Assembly: GCA_050013875.1 (NCBI GenBank)
Contig: JBEKEK010000010.1
Location: 25,020 to 89,019, forward strand
DNA: 64,000 bases
DNA from: Trebonia sp050013875
Lineage (GTDB): Bacteria > Actinomycetota > Actinomycetes > Streptosporangiales > Streptosporangiaceae
Direction of reading: 5' to 3'
A model generated the notes under the pieces. That model searched no databases, was not told the DNA's origin, and worked only from the letters and a program-made list of their open reading frames with translations. Below are positions 33,791 to 41,400 of the stretch, piece after piece. Numbering within the stretch: position 1 is the stretch's first letter; every line of letters begins with the position of its first letter. The translations under genes were made by a program, and so were the position numbers.

Positions 33791-36583
33791 GTGGCTCCCA
33801 GATTGCGCAGCCGGCAGTCCCAGATTGACGAGTTGCGCGGGCAGTTGAACGCCCTCGGCGCCGGGCGCGGCAGCGTCACGCTCGTCACCGGACCCGCGGG
33901 CATGGGGAAGACCACACTGCTGGCCGAGGCCGCGAGTCTGGCCGCGGATGGCGGGATCCTGGTGTTCCGCGGCGGCGGGGATCCCGCGGCCCGGGCGGTG
34001 CCGCTCGGGGTGATCCTGGACGTCTTGGTCTCGACGGACGACCCGCCCGTCGATCCCGTCCGCCTCCGCGAGCTCAGCCAGTCCCCTGACCAGCGGTTCT
34101 GGCTGCTGCGGGAGCTGCAGGAGGCACTCGAGACCGCGGCGCGCCGGGCGCCGCTGCTTGTTGTCATCGACGACCTGCAATGGGTCGACGCCGCCTCCGC
34201 CAGTGCGCTGGTCACGCTGTCCAGGCGGCTGGCCACCCACCGGATCGGCTGGCTGGTGGCGCTGCGCCGCGGGGAGCCAGCGGACGCCGCGCTTGACGCG
34301 GCCGGCCGGCTCGAGGCGGCCGGCGCGTCCGAGATCCGGCTAGGTCCCCTGGACGACACCGCGGTCGCGCAGGTAGCCAGGGACTTGCTCGGCGGCGAGC
34401 CCGATGACGCGCTGCGGGCGGTGCTCAGCCGGGCGGAAGGCCAGCCGTTCCTGCTGACCGAACTGCTGCGCGGGCTGCGCACGGAAAACCTCGTGACCGT
34501 CGACGGCGGCACGGCCAGACTGGCCGCGGGCGCGCGCCTGCCGCGCCGGCTCATCGGCTCGGTGGCCGGCCAGCTCGCCCGGCTGACCGCGCCTGCCAGG
34601 GATGCCGTGGAGATGGCTTGCGTGCTCGGGCACAACTTCTCCCTGGATGAGCTGGCCGGGTTGCTCGGCCGGCCACCGCTGGATCTGCGCGGCGAGATCA
34701 GGGAGGCGATGGCCGCCGGGCTCCTGACCGAGCAGGGAAACCGTCTCGGGTTCCGTCATGACCTGGTGCGTGAGGCCGTCGATGCCAGCTTGCCCAAAGC
34801 GGTGCGACGCAGCATGCGCCGCACCGCGGTCGAGGTGATGCTTCAGCAGGGTGCTTCCGCCGCCGATGTCGCGCAGCTGGTCATGGACGTCGCCGAGCCT
34901 GGCGACGCGGCCTCGGCCGGGCTGCTGCGGCGGGCAGCGGCGCAGATCGGGCAGGTGTCCCCGGCGGTGGCGGCCCCCCTGTCCCGGCGTGCCCTGGACC
35001 TCACGCCGCGCGGCGGGCCCGGACGCGGGGAAGCCGTCGTACAGACCATCGACCTGCTCGTGCAGGCCGGGCGGGCCGCCGAGGCGGCGAAGCTGCTTAC
35101 CGCGTCGGAGAGCGACCTGGCCGATCCCGCTGCCGAGGCACAGGCACGGCTGGGCATCGGCATGCTGATGACCCAGTATGCCCCGGCCGCGGTCGCCGAG
35201 CAGTGCTCGGCGGCCCTGCGACTGCCGGACGTCCCGCCGGCGCTGCGCGTCCAGTTGCTGTCCCTGCTGGCCTGCAGCCTGGACATCAGCGGCGAGGCGG
35301 CCGCGGCGGCCGGGCCCGTCGCGGAAGCGATCGCGGAGGCGGCCGCCAGCGGCGACCCCGCTGCCGAGATCGTCACGTTGGTGCCGCGCGCACTGCTCGC
35401 CTTCGCCCAGGGCGATTGGCGGGGAGCCATCGGCCTGGCGGGCGACGCGGCCAGGCGCCAGCACGAGGCGACGGAGCTCCGGATGTGGCTGCCAGAGACG
35501 TGGAAGTCGCTGCTGCTGATCTCGGAGTTGCGGCTGGAGGAGGCGCACGCGATCATCGAGGCCGGCACCCGCGAGGCCGAAAACGCCGCAAGGAACATCC
35601 GGATCTGGACCATGCTGAGGTGCCGGGCACGGCTGTCCGCCGGGCAGCTCGCCGATGCCCGCGCCGAAGCCGAGGCGATCCTGGACATGTCGGACGAGAT
35701 CGGTGACGGGACCTTCGGCTACCTCAACCACATCGCCCGCTACGTTCTCGGTGACATCGCGCTGCATACCGGCGACCCCGCCGCGCTGCGGACCGCCCGG
35801 CGCGATGCCGCGGCACTTTACGGCACGGCCGGCGGCTGCGCGGCCACCAGACGTCTCGGCGCGTGGCTCACTGTCCGCCTGGACGGCGGCCCGGTCGGCC
35901 CCGACCTGCTCGGCGTCCTCGCGCCCGGGTACCTGCACGCCTGCAGTCCGGTCAGCCAGTCCGATGCGGTCGAATTGGTCCGGCTGCTGCTGGCGGCACG
36001 GCAGCGGGCGGACGCGGCCTCGGTCACCGTGCAACTGGAGAGCGACGCGGCCGCGAATCCGGGCTTTCCCGGGCTGGGCCCCGCTGCCCTGCATGCGCGC
36101 GCGCTCCTGGACAACGATGCCGAACAGGCCCTGGCCGCTGTGCAGGCGTACCGTGGCGACCCTCGGTCGCTGGTCAGGGCGGCGGCGTTTGAGGATGCTG
36201 GCCGGCTGCTCAGGGAACGGGCGCGGGACGAGGCGGTCGGCTATCTGGACGAGGCGCTCAGGCTGCAGTCCGCCGCGGGCGCCGAACGAGGCGCGGCACG
36301 GGTCCGCCGCCTGCTCCGCGACTCCGGCGTACAGCGCGCAACCGGGCGGCCGGACCCCGCCGCGGCCCACTGGCCGGAGCTGACCGCCTCTGAGCTCGCG
36401 GTTGTCCGGCTGGTTATCCAGGGCGCGACCGATCGGGAGGTCGCCAAGCGGCTATACGTCTCCGCGCACACGGTGAACTCGCACCTCCGGCACGTTTTCG
36501 CCAAGCTCGGTATCCGGTCCCGGGTCGAGCTGGCGCACCGGGCCGGACAGCGCCAGGCGGCGGGGTTACCCCTGCATCACTGA
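33791..36583 (+). CDS. LuxR-family transcriptional regulator with AAA ATPase domain (second LAL type)
   Basis: 930 residues from GTG 33791; the open frame starts at 33644 but homology begins at RLRSRQSQIDELRGQL. Seen: Walker A TGPAGMGKTT (near 33-42), Walker B LLVVIDDLQWVD, a long helical middle region, and a C-terminal LuxR HTH from about 865 (LTASELAVVRLVIQGATDRE, then SAHTVNSHLRHVFAKLGI). TACGAT (33779-33784) lies 6 nt before the GTG, suggesting leaderless mRNA. The nearest downstream gene is a secreted hydrolase with a palindrome in its promoter region, a possible target (inference). Confidence 0.9.
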   Translation: MAPRLRSRQSQIDELRGQLNALGAGRGSVTLVTGPAGMGKTTLLAEAASLAADGGILVFRGGGDPAARAVPLGVILDVLVSTDDPPVDPVRLRELSQSPDQRFWLLRELQEALETAARRAPLLVVIDDLQWVDAASASALVTLSRRLATHRIGWLVALRRGEPADAALDAAGRLEAAGASEIRLGPLDDTAVAQVARDLLGGEPDDALRAVLSRAEGQPFLLTELLRGLRTENLVTVDGGTARLAAGARLPRRLIGSVAGQLARLTAPARDAVEMACVLGHNFSLDELAGLLGRPPLDLRGEIREAMAAGLLTEQGNRLGFRHDLVREAVDASLPKAVRRSMRRTAVEVMLQQGASAADVAQLVMDVAEPGDAASAGLLRRAAAQIGQVSPAVAAPLSRRALDLTPRGGPGRGEAVVQTIDLLVQAGRAAEAAKLLTASESDLADPAAEAQARLGIGMLMTQYAPAAVAEQCSAALRLPDVPPALRVQLLSLLACSLDISGEAAAAAGPVAEAIAEAAASGDPAAEIVTLVPRALLAFAQGDWRGAIGLAGDAARRQHEATELRMWLPETWKSLLLISELRLEEAHAIIEAGTREAENAARNIRIWTMLRCRARLSAGQLADARAEAEAILDMSDEIGDGTFGYLNHIARYVLGDIALHTGDPAALRTARRDAAALYGTAGGCAATRRLGAWLTVRLDGGPVGPDLLGVLAPGYLHACSPVSQSDAVELVRLLLAARQRADAASVTVQLESDAAANPGFPGLGPAALHARALLDNDAEQALAAVQAYRGDPRSLVRAAAFEDAGRLLRERARDEAVGYLDEALRLQSAAGAERGAARVRRLLRDSGVQRATGRPDPAAAHWPELTASELAVVRLVIQGATDREVAKRLYVSAHTVNSHLRHVFAKLGIRSRVELAHRAGQRQAAGLPLHH

Positions 36584-36587
36584 TCCC

Positions 36588-36606
36588 GGCCATGCCCGCT
36601 ATGGCC
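36588..36606 (+). terminator. Weak hairpin after the second LuxR-type gene
   Basis: GGCCAT (36588-36593) pairs with ATGGCC (36601-36606) around a 7-nt loop, five bases after the stop codon. The short stem makes this tentative. Confidence 0.35.
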
Positions 36607-36624
36607 AGGCCCGGGAGCGGTTAG

Positions 36625-36640
36625 TCACTTGATCAAGTGA
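36625..36640. promoter_or_regulatory. Perfect 16-nt palindrome, candidate operator
   Basis: TCACTTGATCAAGTGA is self-complementary with no loop, so it is more likely a protein site than a terminator. It lies 240 nt upstream of the secreted hydrolase at 36880. The remaining gap, 36641-36879, shows no convincing gene. Confidence 0.55.
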
Positions 36641-36879
36641 TGCGCCACCCCCGCGCTACCCAGCAGGCTTGGTGGCATGTCACGGATCGCCGTTGGGTCA
36701 GGCAGGGCAGGCCCAGCCGAGACGGACATGAAGCTGACCGTCATCGGGGGCGGCCCGCATTCCATCGCCTGGAGGCAGGCCGAACAGATCACGAAGGAAA
36801 TCGTGGATTTTCTTCCCTGCCAAACCCGGCCGCGTCGCGCGGCCGCACGAGCACCGCATTCAGAGGAAGGCAATCTTTC

Positions 36880-37773
36880 ATGCGTATCTCCATTATCCCG
36901 CGGCTGGCCAAGCCGCGGCTCGCGGTGGCCGGCGCCTCGCTGGCCATTGCCGGGACGCTGCTGGGGGCCGGCCTGGCCGGCACCGCGACCGCCGCGACCC
37001 ATCCAGGGACGGCCGCCAGCCGCCCGGGCGTACCCGGCGGGGACTCTGCCGCGCCCAAGCCGACCATCGTGCTCGTGCACGGCGCGTGGGCGGACGGCTC
37101 GAGCTGGAACTCAGTCGTGCAGGACCTGCAGAGCTCCGGCTACACGGTGGACGTCCCGCCGAACCCGCTTCGCGGCGTGGCCAACGACGGTGCCTACCTC
37201 AGTGACTTCCTGTCCACCATCTCAGGGCCGATCGTGCTGGTCGGCCATTCCTACGGTGGCTTCGTCATCACGCAGGCCGCTACGGGCAACGCCCAGGTGA
37301 AGGCGCTGGTCTACGACGACGCCTTCATCCCGGCGTCGGGCGACACGCCGCTGAGCCTGTCCTCCGCCAAGCCGGGATCGTGCCTCGCGGATCCGAGCAC
37401 GGCACTGAACTTCGTGCCCTACCCGGGCAGCCCGGCCGGCGACGCGGATCTTTACGTCAAGCAGAGCGTGTTCCCCGGGTGCTTCGCCAACGGCTTGCCA
37501 GCCCGCGAGGGAGCCGCGCTGGCCGCCGAGCAGGAGCCGCTGGCCGCCAGCGCCCTATCGGAGTCGCTGACCACCGCGCCCGCGTGGCAGACGATCCCGT
37601 CCTGGGCCATCATCGGAACCCAAGATCACGTCATCCCGCCGGCCGAGCTGCTCGCCATGGCCCAGCGGGCCGGGGCGCGCGTCACGGAGATCAATGCCCC
37701 GCACCTGTCCATGATCAGCGACCCCGGCGCGGTCACGAGGGTCATCCTCAAGGCCGCCCACGCGGCCGGCTAA
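36880..37773 (+). CDS. Secreted alpha/beta hydrolase
   Basis: 297 residues from ATG 36880 with GAGGAAGG 9 nt upstream; earlier in-frame starts are unsupported. A signal peptide spans about 1-38 (RLAVAGASLAIAGTLLGAGLAG, read in parts, ending ATAATH). The mature enzyme has oxyanion motif VHGAWADGSSW, nucleophile elbow GHSYGG, acid Asp in GTQDHVIPP and a His in APHLSM. This is the epoxide-hydrolase/esterase-like group with lid. It probably hydrolyses an ester outside the cell. The following gene lies past a strong terminator, so it is a single-gene unit. Confidence 0.9.
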   Translation: MRISIIPRLAKPRLAVAGASLAIAGTLLGAGLAGTATAATHPGTAASRPGVPGGDSAAPKPTIVLVHGAWADGSSWNSVVQDLQSSGYTVDVPPNPLRGVANDGAYLSDFLSTISGPIVLVGHSYGGFVITQAATGNAQVKALVYDDAFIPASGDTPLSLSSAKPGSCLADPSTALNFVPYPGSPAGDADLYVKQSVFPGCFANGLPAREGAALAAEQEPLAASALSESLTTAPAWQTIPSWAIIGTQDHVIPPAELLAMAQRAGARVTEINAPHLSMISDPGAVTRVILKAAHAAG

Positions 37774-37783
37774 ACCACCCGGG

Positions 37784-37821
37784 CCTGGTGTCCCGGCCTC
37801 GTCGCAGGCCGGGACGCCAGG
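37784..37821 (+). terminator. Strong 16-bp hairpin terminator
   Basis: Arms 37784-37799 and 37806-37821 pair over 16 positions with one G-T pair around a 6-nt loop, 10 nt after the hydrolase stop. Only a short CCTTA follows instead of a U-tract. Confidence 0.78.
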
Positions 37822-37903
37822 CCTTACCGCGCTGGGGGAGACCTAATGCCAGCCCGCACAGTGCCTGGCCAGTCCGATCGCTACCGTGGGCACCAGAGCT
37901 GAT

Positions 37904-37954
37904 CAAGGAGAACCGCAATCCAAGGAGAACCGCAATCCAAGGAGAACCGCAATG
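37904..37954 (+). repeat. Triplicated ribosome binding site (17-bp tandem repeat)
   Basis: Three copies of CAAGGAGAACCGCAATC lie head to tail at 37904-37920, 37921-37937 and 37938-37954. The third ends in G instead of C, which creates the ATG of the next gene. Each copy carries AAGGAG, so three Shine-Dalgarno sequences stand in line but only the last is at the proper distance from a start codon. Confidence 0.95.
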
Positions 37955-38341
37955 CCAGCAGACGTGACCGGCCAGGAGGAATACGAGCAGGCGCTGGCCA
38001 CCGCTCAGCGGCTGCTCGGCCAGCCGCTCGTTCTCCCGCTTGGCGACGGCGAGCCGCCGGTGGGAGAAGACTTCCGGCGTCTCGCCACCATCCGCACCTT
38101 CGGTGACTCGTGGCCTCGCAGCGGGCTCGATGACCGCAGCCGCGCCCTCATCTCGGTCACCATCGCCGCCACCCTCGGCACTCACGAACCGCTCCGCGGG
38201 CAATTGCGGATAGCGCTCAATTCCGGCGTGACCAAGGACGAGATCGTCGAGCTCTTCATCCACCTGGCCGCCTACGCCGGCGCCGCCCGGGCATTCGACA
38301 GCTACCAGGTCGCCCTGGCCGTGTTCGCTGAGCCCCGCTGA
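37952..38341 (+). CDS. Carboxymuconolactone decarboxylase family protein
   Basis: 129 residues from ATG 37952, at the end of the triplicated ribosome site. The helical CMD core is visible (SRALISVTIAATLGTHEPLR, then ELFIHLAAYAGAARAFDSYQ), without the AhpD CxxC motif. It is thus closer to PcaC-type decarboxylases, which act on 4-carboxymuconolactone in aromatic ring degradation, though many homologues have other roles. Neighbours give no complete protocatechuate pathway. It is convergent with the TetR gene, 25 nt apart. Confidence 0.86.
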   Translation: MPADVTGQEEYEQALATAQRLLGQPLVLPLGDGEPPVGEDFRRLATIRTFGDSWPRSGLDDRSRALISVTIAATLGTHEPLRGQLRIALNSGVTKDEIVELFIHLAAYAGAARAFDSYQVALAVFAEPR

Positions 38342-38366
38342 CGGAACCGCCCGCAGGCGGTGGACC

Positions 38367-39056
38367 TCAGCCGCTGGTGATGCCGTGCGCGACGAAGTCC
38401 CAGATCTCGTCGGCGTCGACCGGGCGGTCCCCGGCGCCGCCCCCGTTGTCGCTTGGGCGGGCCGACCCGCTGGTCTGCGCGGTGAACATCACCGTCTCCA
38501 TGGTGAGCGCGGCGGTGCGGCGCGGATCGGCCGCGGAGCGGAGCTCGCCCGCGGCGACGCCGCCGGCCACCAGCGTGGTGAGCAGGTCAAGCAGCGGCGC
38601 GTGGGCGCGGCGGACCTCGGCCGGGTGGCTCAGCAGCAGCTGCGGCGCGAACTCGGTGAACAACGGCCGGTGCGCCGCGGGGTCGGGCCGGGAGAGCTCG
38701 AACAGCAGCCGGACGGCGGTGCGGAGCGCCTCGACCGGGTCGGCCTTGGTGTCGGCGGCGGCGGCGATCGCCGCGGTGGCGCGGCGCAGCGCATCCTCGA
38801 AGAGGGCCAGCAGGAGCTCGTGCTTGCCGTCGAAGTGCTGGTAGAAACTGCGCAGCGACTGCCGGGAGCAGTCGACGACCTCCTGCACGGTGAAGTCGGT
38901 CGTGCCCTTCTCGGTGATGACGGTCTGCGCGGCGTCGAGGAACCGCTGGACACGCTGCTCGGCGCGGAGCTTGGCGGCGCGGGTGGACCGTTCCACCGCC
39001 CGCTGCTTCCAGGACGGCTCGTCGTGGCCCGCGGGCATAACCTCATCCATGTTCAT
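38367..39056 (-). CDS. TetR-family regulator
   Basis: 229 residues from the ATG at 39056; ATGs at 39050 and 39035 are also possible and the frame opens at 39170. HTH: RFLDAAQTVITEKGTTDFTV, then QEVVDCSRQSLRSFYQHFDG. The helical C-terminal ligand domain ends EIWDFVAHGITSG. The GAGAAT-N3-ATTCTC palindrome at 39273-39289 lies about 217 nt upstream and covers a minus-strand TATAAT. The same palindrome stands between the two lipid-type operons at 51246-51260, so this protein is the first candidate for its binder (inference). Regulators of this kind usually respond to acyl-CoA thioesters. Confidence 0.88.
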   Translation of the reverse strand: MNMDEVMPAGHDEPSWKQRAVERSTRAAKLRAEQRVQRFLDAAQTVITEKGTTDFTVQEVVDCSRQSLRSFYQHFDGKHELLLALFEDALRRATAAIAAAADTKADPVEALRTAVRLLFELSRPDPAAHRPLFTEFAPQLLLSHPAEVRRAHAPLLDLLTTLVAGGVAAGELRSAADPRRTAALTMETVMFTAQTSGSARPSDNGGGAGDRPVDADEIWDFVAHGITSG

Positions 39057-39272
39057 GTCTGCGTCTACCCCTGTCTCTGACGCGCGTTCATGGCTGGTAC
39101 GCGCGGGCGCCCGGAATCGTGCGCCCCCTTGCGCCGGATGAAGGTCATCGCCCGCGTCCGCAGCCGCCATCCGGCAGCCTCGCCCGCGTCGATGTCGACG
39201 GGCCCGGCGGCCTTCAGCGTGAGCACGGTCCAGCCACCCCCTTGCCCGTCAACTCCCCGCCAGCGTCCTGGC

Positions 39273-39289
39273 GGAGAATTATATTCTCC
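39273..39289. promoter_or_regulatory. GAGAAT-N3-ATTCTC palindrome, copy 1
   Basis: GGAGAAT-TAT-ATTCTCC is perfect over 7-bp arms. On the minus strand it contains TATAAT (39278-39283), a -10 box that would drive the TetR gene with a leader of about 215 nt. Related copies lie at 51246-51260 and 63619-63645. Confidence 0.7.
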
Positions 39290-39452
39290 TATATGAGCAT
39301 CAGATTTTCACACCCGGCGATCCGCCGTCAACTGCCGAGGTTCCATGGGGCGGGAGGCAGACGCCACGGTACGTTAATCCGAATGCTTGATTCTCTCCAA
39401 ACGAGAAGATAATTTCCAAGTCATCGAGCGGGGAGCGCCGCCATGGAGGACG

Positions 39453-39539
39453 GCGGGCGTCTTCGGCAGCGCCGACGCGCTGGAGGGCGGCGCGCGGGCG
39501 TTCGCCCGGCGCGGGCCGCCGGCCTGGGCAGGAAGGTAA
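39453..39539 (+). pseudogene. Enoyl-CoA hydratase C-terminal relic
   Basis: The frame reads AGVFGSADALEGGARAFARR and then GPPAWAGR before TAA at 39537-39539. This is the usual end of crotonase-family proteins (FGSxDAxEGxxAFxxxRxPxWxGR). No N-terminal part is present, and upstream DNA to 39290 has no recognisable coding. It is a deletion remnant. Confidence 0.65.
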
Positions 39540-39605
39540 CGTCAAGGCCAAAGTCAAAGTCACTGTCGTGCCGAACGGTCGCGTGGGGACTGTTGAGGAG
39601 TAAAC

Positions 39606-39653
39606 GTGCGGCCTCTCGAGGGCATCACCGTGGTCACCGTCGATACGCGCTGA
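39606..39653 (+). pseudogene. CoA-transferase (CaiB/BaiF type) N-terminal relic
   Basis: GTG 39606 sits behind GAGGAG and reads MRPLEGITVVTVDTR before a stop at 39651-39653. The first dozen residues match the start of class III CoA-transferases (MRPLEGVTVVSLE). The rest of the gene is gone. The preceding crotonase tail suggests a lost acyl-CoA operon. The remaining DNA up to 39790 shows no gene. Confidence 0.5.
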
Positions 39654-39794
39654 ATTTCGCCCGCTACGCCGGGGTCATCGGCACCGCCGACGGGGCGACC
39701 GGTAGTGGCGGTGCCGTCGCTGATGGTGGCATGGACGGCGGTTGAGAGCCGACCGGCTTCATTGCGAAATCTTGATTCGCACTTCTTGGTAACA

Positions 39795-39816
39795 GCATTC
39801 TCATTCGGAAGAATGC
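39795..39816. promoter_or_regulatory. Inverted repeat upstream of the second Liv operon
   Basis: GCATTCT (39795-39801) and AGAATGC (39810-39816) are 7-bp arms with an 8-nt spacer, about 145 nt before the binding-protein start. The half-site ATTCT/AGAAT is shared with the GAGAAT-N3-ATTCTC palindromes, but with different spacing and orientation, so the same regulator is not assured. Confidence 0.4.
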
Positions 39817-39961
39817 GTGCCACAATCGCGGTGTGGCGTCCTTCACCGACCTTCGGCGCCGCGCGGCGTGACCGGCGGGTTACCGCCATCGCCTATTGGA
39901 GAGTGAACAGTTACTTTCGTCCCAGCTAGTCGGCCGGGGAACATCATCGAGGAGGAACCCC

Positions 39962-41383
39962 GTGAGAATTGCCATCAGAGCGGCCGCCGCCATCGCGGCG
40001 ACGGCCTTGCTCGCGGCCGGCTGCAGCCGCGCCGGGACGACAAGCAGCCAGGCGTCGAGCTCCAACCCGGCGACCTCGGCCGCGACGTCGGCCGGGGCGT
40101 CCGCGTCGGCGTCGCAGGCCGCGTCGTCGGGGGCGAGCTTCGGCACCGTGCCGGACGTCTGCCACGGCGGCAACGCGACCGGCGGCACCGACCAGGGGGT
40201 CACCTCGAGCCAGATCAAGGCCGGCGTCCTCACCGACGTGGGCTTCACCAAGGATCCCGAGCTTGAGACCACGGCCAAGGTCTTCACCGACTGGTGCAAC
40301 GCCGCGGGCGGCATCGACGGCCGCAAGCTCGTCGCCGACATCCACGACACCCAGCTGCTCGACGTCGTCGGCGCGACGGCGGAGGCCTGCGCCAGCGACT
40401 TCGTGCTAGCCGGCGGCTCCGCGGCGCTTGACGGCCTGGCGGTCACGACGCGGCTCAAGTGCCTCCTGCCCGACTTCGACGCGCAGGTCGTGATGCCGCA
40501 GAACAACGGCGCGAGCATCCAGATCTACCCGATCCCGTGGAGCAACACCTACTCCGTCTACGGCGGCTACTACCAATGGCTCGAGCAGGAGTACCCAGCC
40601 TCGAAGAACGCCGTCGGCATCCTGTCCGGCGCGTCGGTGATCACCCAGGTCGACGCCTCGCTGGTGGCCCAGACGGTCAAGGGTGTGGGCGGCACCGTCG
40701 TCTACAACGGCACCTTCCCGATCAGCGGCGTGACCGACTGGACGCCCTACGCCGAGACGCTCAAGAACCACGGCGTGAAGGGCTTCACCTTCTACGGCGA
40801 AGACGAGCAGCTCACCGCGCTCGAGACGGCGATGGACAACATCGGCTACAAGCCGGAGTGGATCGACGCCAACACCAACGCCTACGGCGCCGACTTTCTC
40901 ACCCTGGCCGGCCAGACCGTCCTCACCGAGCAGCACAACTACGCCGACCTGCCCGGGGTCTACCCGGTCGAGAAGGCGGCCGGCAACCCCGCGACCGAGC
41001 AGGTCGTGAAGCTGTTCGCGCAGTACGCTCCCGGGCAGCCGGTGACCCTGCAGGACCTGCAGGCGTGGTCGGCCTGGCTGATCTTCGCCAAGTCGGCCGA
41101 GAGCTGCGGCAGCGCGCTGACCCGGCTGTGCGTCTACGACGCCGCGCTCAAGCAGACCGACTGGACCGGCGGCGGCCTCACCGCAGCCAAGAACGTGGCT
41201 GACCCGGGCGCGGTGCCGAGCTGCTTCAACATCGAGCAGGCAACCGCGTCCGGCTGGGTGCCCGCGCCGTTCGACCCGAACAACGGCGCCTACCGCTGCG
41301 GGATGCCCGCCATCAAGATCACTGGCATCCCCGGGCCGGCCACGCTGGCCAGCCTCGGGCTGTCGCTGGGCAACCTGAAGTAA
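39962..41383 (+). CDS. ABC transporter substrate-binding lipoprotein (Liv operon 2)
   Basis: 473 residues from GTG 39962 with GAGGAGGAA upstream; the frame opens at 39896. Lipoprotein signal with LLAAGC, Cys21, followed by a Ser/Ala-rich tether of about 50 residues. The binding domain starts VCHGGNATGGTDQGVTSSQI and has CNAAGGIDGRKLV, typical of LivK/urea-type receptors. It would capture a small organic ligand outside the membrane for the LivHM/LivG/LivF transporter whose genes follow at once. Ligand unknown. Confidence 0.92.
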   Translation: MRIAIRAAAAIAATALLAAGCSRAGTTSSQASSSNPATSAATSAGASASASQAASSGASFGTVPDVCHGGNATGGTDQGVTSSQIKAGVLTDVGFTKDPELETTAKVFTDWCNAAGGIDGRKLVADIHDTQLLDVVGATAEACASDFVLAGGSAALDGLAVTTRLKCLLPDFDAQVVMPQNNGASIQIYPIPWSNTYSVYGGYYQWLEQEYPASKNAVGILSGASVITQVDASLVAQTVKGVGGTVVYNGTFPISGVTDWTPYAETLKNHGVKGFTFYGEDEQLTALETAMDNIGYKPEWIDANTNAYGADFLTLAGQTVLTEQHNYADLPGVYPVEKAAGNPATEQVVKLFAQYAPGQPVTLQDLQAWSAWLIFAKSAESCGSALTRLCVYDAALKQTDWTGGGLTAAKNVADPGAVPSCFNIEQATASGWVPAPFDPNNGAYRCGMPAIKITGIPGPATLASLGLSLGNLK

Positions 41384-41400
41384 AGGGAACCGCCGCCGCC

